A program made the position numbers and the translations under genes. This document shows, one piece after another, positions 57,427-64,000 of a DNA stretch of 64,000 nt. The notes beneath the pieces are model-generated. The model worked only from the letters and a program-made list of their open reading frames with translations. It was not told the origin of the DNA and did not search any database. Source of the stretch: Calamus simplicifolius (Eukaryota; Streptophyta; Magnoliopsida; Arecales; Arecaceae); assembly GCA_900491605.1 (NCBI GenBank), contig UESW01004997.1:62001-126000 (forward strand), written 5' to 3'. Numbering within the stretch: position 1 is the first letter of the stretch; every line of letters begins with the position of its first letter.

Positions 57427-59849
57427 CTAAGGGTTATTTGGGGCCAAGTCATCGTCTTCAGAGACGTCATTTGGCTGCAGCCCTTCAATGTCCTCCAGGT
57501 CGTAGAGTTCTTGAATTTTGGCCTTGCAATCTTGAAAGCTGGCATTATAAGCAAACGCCGACGATTCGGCTAGCTCCTTATCAAAGGCTTTAGACTTTCT
57601 GAAAGCCTCTATGGCCTCTGCAGCTCTTTTCACCGCCTCAAGGCTCTCTGCTTGGACTCGACGGCCTCCCTCTTGGCCTCAGTCACCACAGCTCCAAATC
57701 GACAACCTTGGCGTCGGACTGGCGGGTGGCCTCTTTGGCTGCTTCTATCTCAATGGAGGCAGAATCGAATCGAGTCTTCAAGATGCACATTTCCGATTCC
57801 ACCACCTTCAGCCTCTCCTCGGCCATCCTCTGCTTTTCCTCGGCCATCCTCTGCTTTTCTTCGGCCACCTGAGCATTATCCAGCTCATTGGCTGCCCGAC
57901 GCTGGGCAACTTCCAGCGCATACTCGGCCTTCTCGGCTCTCAACCGGGTGGTATCAACTTCGCTCTTTAGGGTGGCCCGGGTATCCTCCAAAGCCATTTC
58001 CGCCCTTTCTGCCCAGGCTTGAAGTGATAACATCTCCTCCCGCGCCTGGTCGATAGCGGTATCACTCAGGGTCCAAAGATTCTTCATGGCGATCAGAGAG
58101 TTCAATGCCTAAAGGGAATGTCGATAGTAAAAAGCAAAGTAAAACAAATGAAAAAAGAGAAAAAATGATAATTGAGCAGAGGCTCACCCAGAGATGTGCC
58201 ACAGACACCTCGCGGAAGAAGGTGGCTCTCTTTGATGCGAAGAAATTCTTGCACCTCCACCACAGATGCTTCATCTAAGGCCCGCTCGGCCCAACGGCTG
58301 TGGTTAGCCAACAGTGATTGGAGGGAAGCGTCGATGCCCCTCCTTTCCCTTGGTACGGGGTCCGCAGAGGCGATCCCGTCTCTGACTCTGTTACACCTGG
58401 CCCCTGGACTGGTAAAGGTGCTTCGGTTGTTGTCCCTACGGGGGGCAGGGTAGCTGTGGGTGTCAGCCCTATTGATGCAGGAACTTGCTCCGTCTCCACG
58501 GCCTCGGGCAGGGGTGATGGCGCTTTTGCGACCTGCTCAGGGGGATCGAGCAGGATGACAGGAGGAGCTGAAGCTGAAGATCTCCCTTCCATTTGGCTCC
58601 GCCCTACACTCTCGCCGGCCCCGGTCCTTACCGTATCCATTTTGGCGGGCTCGTCGGCATGGGCTCTGGTCGCCTCGCTAATGTGCCGTTTAGCGTCAGC
58701 TTCCCCAGCGTCGGCCCTTTTAAGGTCGCCCTTCTTCAAAACCTTGGCGCGCAGGGCTTCACAACGCCAGTCCCTTCAGCGTCGGCCCTTCCCGCATCGG
58801 CTCTCCCCGCTTCGGTCCTCTTGGGATTTTGGCAACGGCCCTTCTCTCGGCAAGGGACTCATTCCCCGTAGCCTTCCTTTTCCTAGTAGCTGCCTGCCTG
58901 AGTTCGCGAAGCGAGGGTGCCATCCCTATAAAGGCCGACGGAAAATTAAAAAAAAAAAAAAAAAGAAGAAGAGAAAGAAAAGAGAAGGCGAGTGATCTAA
59001 TGCTCACCACTCGAAGGAATTAAACCGGCGAGACGAAGGCTTTCCTCGGCTAAAAGCTTATTGCACCGAGGGATATCGACAGTTAGAAGCTGCCCGAATG
59101 CCATCCGATCTCTTGGAAGGATGGAGGAATCCCTATTGGCATCAATGTTGGGTATCCCCCAGCTTCCGCGCACCCCGCCGATATCAGCAAAAAAGAATTT
59201 GTCCTTCCACCCTTTGACGGAGGTGGAAGGCACAATTTGAGGATCCTATTGGACCTAGGGGTGAAGGACCACCAACCTGATTGCTTGCGGAGGGTATAAA
59301 AACTACGGAATAGGGAGATGCTGGCCTCTATGCCTTTCAGGTGATAGAGAACCAGAAAGCCGACAATGGTTCGGATCGAATTAGGAACTAACTGAGAAGG
59401 GTTAGAGAATATCGGTCCAGAAGATTGAGGATGAAAGGATGGATAGGTAACCGAAGTCCGGCCTTAAAGAAGGCTCCATACAAGGCGACCCTTCCGGAAC
59501 GGGAGGAGGTTACCCTATCATTAGGAGGGTAGAACAAGCGAAGGTCCGACGGAAAGCTATATTTGGCTTTCAGCTTCGCTACGTCTTGAGCAGACATAGC
59601 GGAAGCAGTCCCTTCGGGGGACTCCTTGACGACACTAGAAGGACCGGCAGCCGTCGGACGGCCCCGGGCGGGAATCCGCCCGCCGGACGGATGACTCCTG
59701 GCTAAGGGGCGATTGACCGGCCGTTGCTCCGGCAAGGAGCGATTGGAGGAGGGGGTAGACCACTGGCTTGGTAAGGAAGCTGAAGCTTGAGAAGGGTTGG
59801 GGGAACCCCCCCAGGAATCAGAAATGGAACAAGAAGGTGATGAAGCCAT
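57427..59849 (-). pseudogene. Antisense accessory gene of the Tat element (gypsy-type transposon domain plus coiled coil), two introns
   Basis: It starts at 59849 (MASSPSCSISDSW) and stops at 57427-57429. A Ser/Pro/Arg-rich start precedes a domain matching the Pfam 'putative gypsy type transposon' family: FPSDLRLFYP (about 59550), GRVALYGAFFKAGLRLPIHPF, and after a one-base shift GFLVLYHLKGIEAS and KGWKDKFFF (near 59200). Intron 1 is 59007-58926 (GTGAGC...TTTATAG), joining PSSG to MAPSLRELR in frame. Intron 2 is 58187-58110 (GTGAGC...CTTTAG), joining VAHLW to ALNSLIAM in frame. The rest is a long coiled coil (LRAEKAEYALEVAQRR, AEEKQRMAEEKQRMAEE), ending DVSEDDDLAPNNP. Frameshifts near 58750, 58210 and 57680 break it. 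Antisense ORFs at this place are known in some Tat elements; their function is unknown. Confidence 0.7.
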
Positions 59850-60259
59850 GGAGACTAACCTGGAAGACTTGAGCTAGAATCGAAGGAGCACGAGGGAACG
59901 AACACGGGAGACGAACGGACGCTTGCGGACTCGAAAGGGAGGATGGGAGGATAAGGGTGATTTTTCCCCTTATAACTCCATTTCAAATCACACCACGATC
60001 GTCCGATCTGACTACGCGTCCACCTTCAATTGGAAGGCGTTTCGACGGCTTACCAGTACGAAAAACACGAAAAGCTCCACCAATAAAAAGGGGGCATTGG
60101 CCTTATCACAATGATGACGCTTGCCTTTTGTGACTCATTGCTCGAGGGAAATCCTTTCCAAATCCCAACAACACGGACAAGCGAAATAATGGCGCGAAAA
60201 TCGGCCGCCCAGAGGATATTAACACCCCTTTCGCGGGTGATTGTGCGCTCACCCATCTC

Positions 60260-60270
60260 AGGGGGGGGGG
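60260..60270 (+). other. Polypurine tract of the Tat element
   Basis: AGGGGGGGGGG followed by CATC and the 3' LTR start TGATACGG. The expected plus-strand priming site. Confidence 0.7.
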
Positions 60271-60274
60271 CATC

Positions 60275-61258
60275 TGATACGGCTGGCCGTTTCCTCTGGG
60301 TAGTATTATCTTTTGCACAATTTCCTGAAAATAATGATGTGACAGCAAAACCCAGAGATAGGACTCCAGCGCTGGCCTCTAGCTCCGGCCTCCAGTGCCG
60401 GCCCCAGCGTCGTCTCTAGCGCCGGCCTCCAGCGTCGGCTTCCAGCGATGGACTCTGGCTCCGGCTTCCAGCGTCGGCCTCCAGCGTCGTCCTCCAGCGA
60501 TGACCTCCATCGTCGGCCTCGCGCCGGCCTCCAGCGTCGGCCTCCAGCGATGACCTCCAGCGTCGGCCTCCAGCGCCAGCCTCCAGCGTCGTCCTCCAGC
60601 GATGGCCTCCAGCGTCGGCCTCTAGCGCCGAACTTAGGTTCCGGCCTCCAGCGTCGGCCTCCAGCGCTGGACTTAGGCTCTGGCCGCCAGCATCGTCCTC
60701 CAGCGCCGGCCTCCAGCGCTGGACTTTGGCTCCGACCTCCAGCTCTGGACTTTGGCTCCGACCTCCAACGTCGGCCTCCAGTGCTTTTTCGCATGCACAA
60801 TGACTAGTCTCATATAACAGATCCCGTGATTCAAGGTCTACTGCTGTGCACCTCGCTCACTGAAATCACGGGCAAGTGTTAGCTCGTTCAGCAGTTACCG
60901 CTACAAGCGGCCCTCATCCAGCAACGGCTTAACCACTTGCCGTTCGGTGAAACTTATCCCAACGAGGAAGATTCGACGGTTCCAACGGAACGAGGTAAAC
61001 GGGACCCCAGACAGGTATAAAAAGAGGACCCGAGCTCAATGCGAGGGGATCCAATCTCTCTCTTTTCAAGTTTTACTGAGATACAACATTCCTGTTCTAC
61101 AACCCACTGACTTGGGCGTCGGAGGGTCCCCACCGGAACCACCGGTCCGGAACTTTTTGCAGGCTCTAGAAGGAAGACGGCGACCTTTCTGCATCCCTGA
61201 AGGCCTGCGGAGATCTCAGCCTATCCGACGTTCATCGCAAGTGATTTTAGCAGCAACA
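60275..61258 (+). repeat. 3' LTR of the Tat element
   Basis: 984 bp, same ends as the 5' LTR, TATA box at 61016-61023. It is about 50 bp shorter, mainly because the minisatellite has fewer units. Confidence 0.9.
60364..60785. repeat. 13-bp GC-rich minisatellite in the 3' LTR
   Basis: About 32 units of CCTCCAGCGTCGG and variants, with a different order of variants from the 5' LTR copy. Confidence 0.85.
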
Positions 61259-62240
61259 GATAGAAAAGCTTGTGGACGAAAGCCATTATTATTTCTAGCG
61301 TCGTACCCATGCTATATAATAACTACTTTGATTATGTGACAATTTGTGTTTTTTTGTGCTGGAAGCTGTATGCATGACATAACCACGCTAACTCGGTTGA
61401 TTCCTCGGCAGCCTAATTTATGAAACCAAATCCACTGAAAAAGGTTTTGCAAACAAGGGTAATTTTAAACAGAAATCTGCTACTTAAGTAACTAAGAGAG
61501 TTGAAGTCAATCAGTAGGTCCCTCCAATCTAATAGCAATTTGAAACTACAACCTTGTCACTTACTGGAGTTCTTAGGCGAACTCTGAAATTATTAGAAGT
61601 GTTAACCGGCAAGCTTGCACCAATCATCATATTCAGAACTTTGAACGAACGGAATTTGACGACCTCAAAAGAATCTCGTTAGTTGCATATGGTTATTATC
61701 TATGCAAGTTTTCCTCTGGCCGCATTAGAAACTGTTGCTGTGGATTTTTGTTCCCTGACTTGGGGTGAGGTGGCAATGCTTACACAGATCCTGGTGGCAT
61801 CCTTCCGTTCTATAAACCTGCAAAATAACACCCTCCAGCAGGGTCCAAGATGGTTGGTCCCTGCATAGGGCCCTCCGATGCCCAAATCAGAGGAGATCCT
61901 TGGCCACAGATAATATGGAGAAGGTTTGAGAGAAGGATATTCCAGAGAAGGGTTCTGAAATGTTATGGCGTCAACGAGGAAGTGTAGAGTTGTAGTGTAT
62001 ATTCCTTACCTGAGGGGCCTTGAGACCTGGTGTTTTATAATAAACAAGGATGGTATGTTCATCTGATTTTCGAAGAGCAGTTGTGAAAGTTGAAAGATGA
62101 TAAGGCTGATTTTGATGTATACTTTATCAGTGGGATTCGTGATCTCGTAAATCATAAAGAGGGAGCCTTCTCTAGCTCCCGCTTCAGTTTATGGAGAACC
62201 ACTTCAGAAGGGAGCTCTAAATTTTTGTGATTCTTAGTGA
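61259..62240. other. Downstream flank displaced by the gypsy element
   Basis: It starts with the right target copy (GATAG, 61259-61263). If the element were absent this would directly follow the stop codon of the DUF1645-like gene, so its first few hundred bases may be that gene's original 3' untranslated region. Short frames at 61683-61885 on both strands have no recognisable domain. Confidence 0.4.
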
Positions 62241-62530
62241 TCTGATGGCTAACATGTTCAGTCCAGGTCGAAGGTCAGCGAAGGGGAAGGTCGATTGGGT
62301 AACTCCCGACTATTGAGGTCCGGTTACCTTGGCTCGAGAGCGAGACTCGGCAAAAGAAGCTGAGGGTCAGTCAGCCGAGGTTGTGAAGTTTGGACAGAAA
62401 TTCCGAGACAGAGGTCGGTAAGGCATCCTTTAACTTCATGAGGTTGATCGTAACCCCAAAGTGGGCTTGGTTCGTTTGTCCATGTCAGCCGATTTATATA
62501 AAAACCTTTTTACCCCGCATCCAGAAATCA
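62240..62530 (+). repeat. Possible LTR fragment with TATA box
   Basis: It is GC-richer than its flanks, with AGGTCGAAGGTCAGCGAAGG and CGAGACTCGGCAAAAGAAGC, then TTTATATAAAAACCTTTTTA (TATA at about 62495-62503). The composition recalls plant LTR promoters. No ends or partner found. Confidence 0.35.
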
Positions 62531-64000
62531 TACTAAACATATAATTATTTTAGACAAAAGACCAAATTTTTGCTTAACAAGAGAGACATTTGTGCAATCC
62601 GATGTAATATGATTTTATTATGGGATGTGGATAACAAATATGCGCAACGCAAAGTCTCTTCCCTAGTGCTTCAATCTTCTTTTCCTGAGATTTATTTTAG
62701 GAATAAAAGTGTTATTACAAGGTATGCCTACTAAAGACATAGTTTCTAGTTGATTTTAATAAGATTTTGAGTCTCCAAGAGATAAAAACACAAGTTTGCA
62801 TGGATTTTGAGATTGCATGTCCAGAAAAGATTAATTGATTAGAATTATAAAAATTTTCTAGGCTGACTGTTTGCCAGAGAGGAGCAACACCTTTTTCTCC
62901 TCATAGTTTAGGTAGACAATGAAAAGATATAATTAATAAAATTTAAATTATGTGAAATATAAAATAAAAATAACTACCAAAAAAATATGACATGATTATT
63001 AAATGGAAGCGAGAGACGGTGCAAGATATGCTAAAAATATATTTAAATAAAAAAATTAATGTTTTTCGCAATATAAACCATTTTTATATTTTTTAAAAAT
63101 TAAAGTTTAATCACATATTGAGCTCACAAATGAGAAGTTTTCAAAGAGCCATATCTTAAATGCCCCGTGTTTGGCTAGCTTTGTCAACAAGGGAGTCAAA
63201 GCAGCAGCTTATTGAAGCCCAACCCGATCTAGTTCAAAATATGAATATATAAATTATTTAATTATCTTGTTTAGAAGAAGTGAAACATAATCAACTTAAA
63301 TTTAGGATAGCAATCCAAAATCTTAGGAAAAGGCTTGATTTATTTTCTCACATCTACTTTTTATTTAAAAAATAAATTGAAGGGTAGGTTTTCTTCAAAC
63401 AACGAGGAGTTGAGGCAATTAGATGATCAAATGGTATTGAATATGTTTTGTATCTTTTCTTCATAAACAATTAGGGTATTTCTTTACAAAAATATGCTCA
63501 ATTTTTTATATGGCCATTCTATTAAGATCTCTTCATTAGTTTAGGGAAGAATTAGTATGAATTTTTGAGGGATGTATTGAGAGATAATTTGATTTGGTTA
63601 GACAATGCATGGTTGGTAAATAAGGATTAACTTTTTAGCAAGATATGAAATATATTATAAAATATTTAATATGATTTTACAGGATCTATTTTTATTCAAG
63701 TAAGGGATTCTAATCAATTGAAAGGATTTGAAGAAACAAGCACAAATAAAGATGAAAGAATGAAAGACCACATTTTCATTATGTGTTGAGTACATTCACA
63801 CACACACATATATATATATACACCAAGTCGATCGGAAAATTTAAAAATATAGAAAGAAATATTTTAGCTTACATAAAGGGAAATTTTAGCAACTATGATT
63901 CCTCAATCATGGTACATAAAATGTCAAGAAGGTCTTGAACTAATTAGCATTCTTGAAAGCTTACCTTAACAATCTGATAAGTGATTTAAGATTTTCTTAT
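62531..64000. other. AT-rich intergenic DNA
   Basis: No gene-like frame. A (CA)n(TA)n microsatellite lies at about 63796-63823. I see nothing else that I can name. Confidence 0.5.

Larger units (their letters stand above)
49623..61258 (+). mobile_element. Ty3/gypsy retrotransposon, Tat lineage, 11.6 kb
   Basis: It has two LTRs (49623-50657, 60275-61258) beginning TGATACGGCTGGCCGTTTCC and ending AGCAACA. A primer site follows the first and a G-run polypurine tract precedes the second. The internal region carries gag, protease, RT, RNase H, a second RNase H, integrase, a tandem hairpin array, and an antisense gene. Dual RNase H and extra antisense ORFs between pol and the 3' LTR are known traits of plant Tat elements (Ogre, Retand and Grande relatives). 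LTR sequences are close apart from indels in the minisatellite, so insertion is probably fairly recent, though gag-pol is already frameshifted. GC content is far above that of the surrounding DNA. Confidence 0.9.

Overview
The window looks like nuclear DNA of a flowering plant, probably a monocot. It has AT-rich intergenic DNA, GT-AG introns, and several plant-only transposon lineages: Tat-type Ty3/gypsy with an antisense gene, Sirevirus-type Ty1/copia, RTE-clade LINEs and Tourist-like MITEs. The repeat mix reminded me of palms, but that is only a guess. I see no prokaryotic, plastid or mitochondrial block, no CRISPR array and no tRNA or rRNA gene.

Layout. 1-3465: an old minus-strand RTE LINE, running off the left edge, is split by a younger plus-strand RTE with an 18-bp target duplication. 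3466-7640: intergenic DNA with an orphan exon-like fragment, a probable hAT-type MITE, an AT tract and two diverged LTR-like repeats. 7634-8783: a third truncated RTE. About 8790-17765: a decayed Sirevirus-like copia element on the minus strand, with 5' LTR, primer site, gag-pol and an extra ORF in the env position; its 3' LTR is missing. 17104-23045: a 2.98-kb segment in two tandem copies that includes the outer part of that LTR. 23046-34100: gypsy remnants, MITEs (one nested in another of its family) and LTR-like tandem repeats.

34772-47978 is the one clearly intact host gene: a plus-strand CDPK-related kinase with 11 coding exons and a reconstructed 577-residue frame, including a 7.2-kb intron. 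48921-49622 is a probable DUF1645-family gene with frame breaks. At its last codons sits an 11.6-kb Tat-lineage Ty3/gypsy element (49623-61258). The element has two LTRs built around a 13-bp minisatellite, a frameshifted gag-pol with two RNase H domains, a roughly 44-unit hairpin-forming tandem array, and a spliced antisense gene. 61259-64000 is the displaced downstream flank plus LTR-like and simple-sequence DNA.

Most of the window is therefore layers of transposon insertion and decay around one or two host genes. The most unusual signals are the hairpin array with matched arm changes (56179-57200), the gypsy insertion at a stop codon, the antisense intron-containing gene in that element, the nested RTE pair, and the tandem duplication that starts inside an LTR. 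All identifications come from reading translations and motifs by eye; no database search was run.
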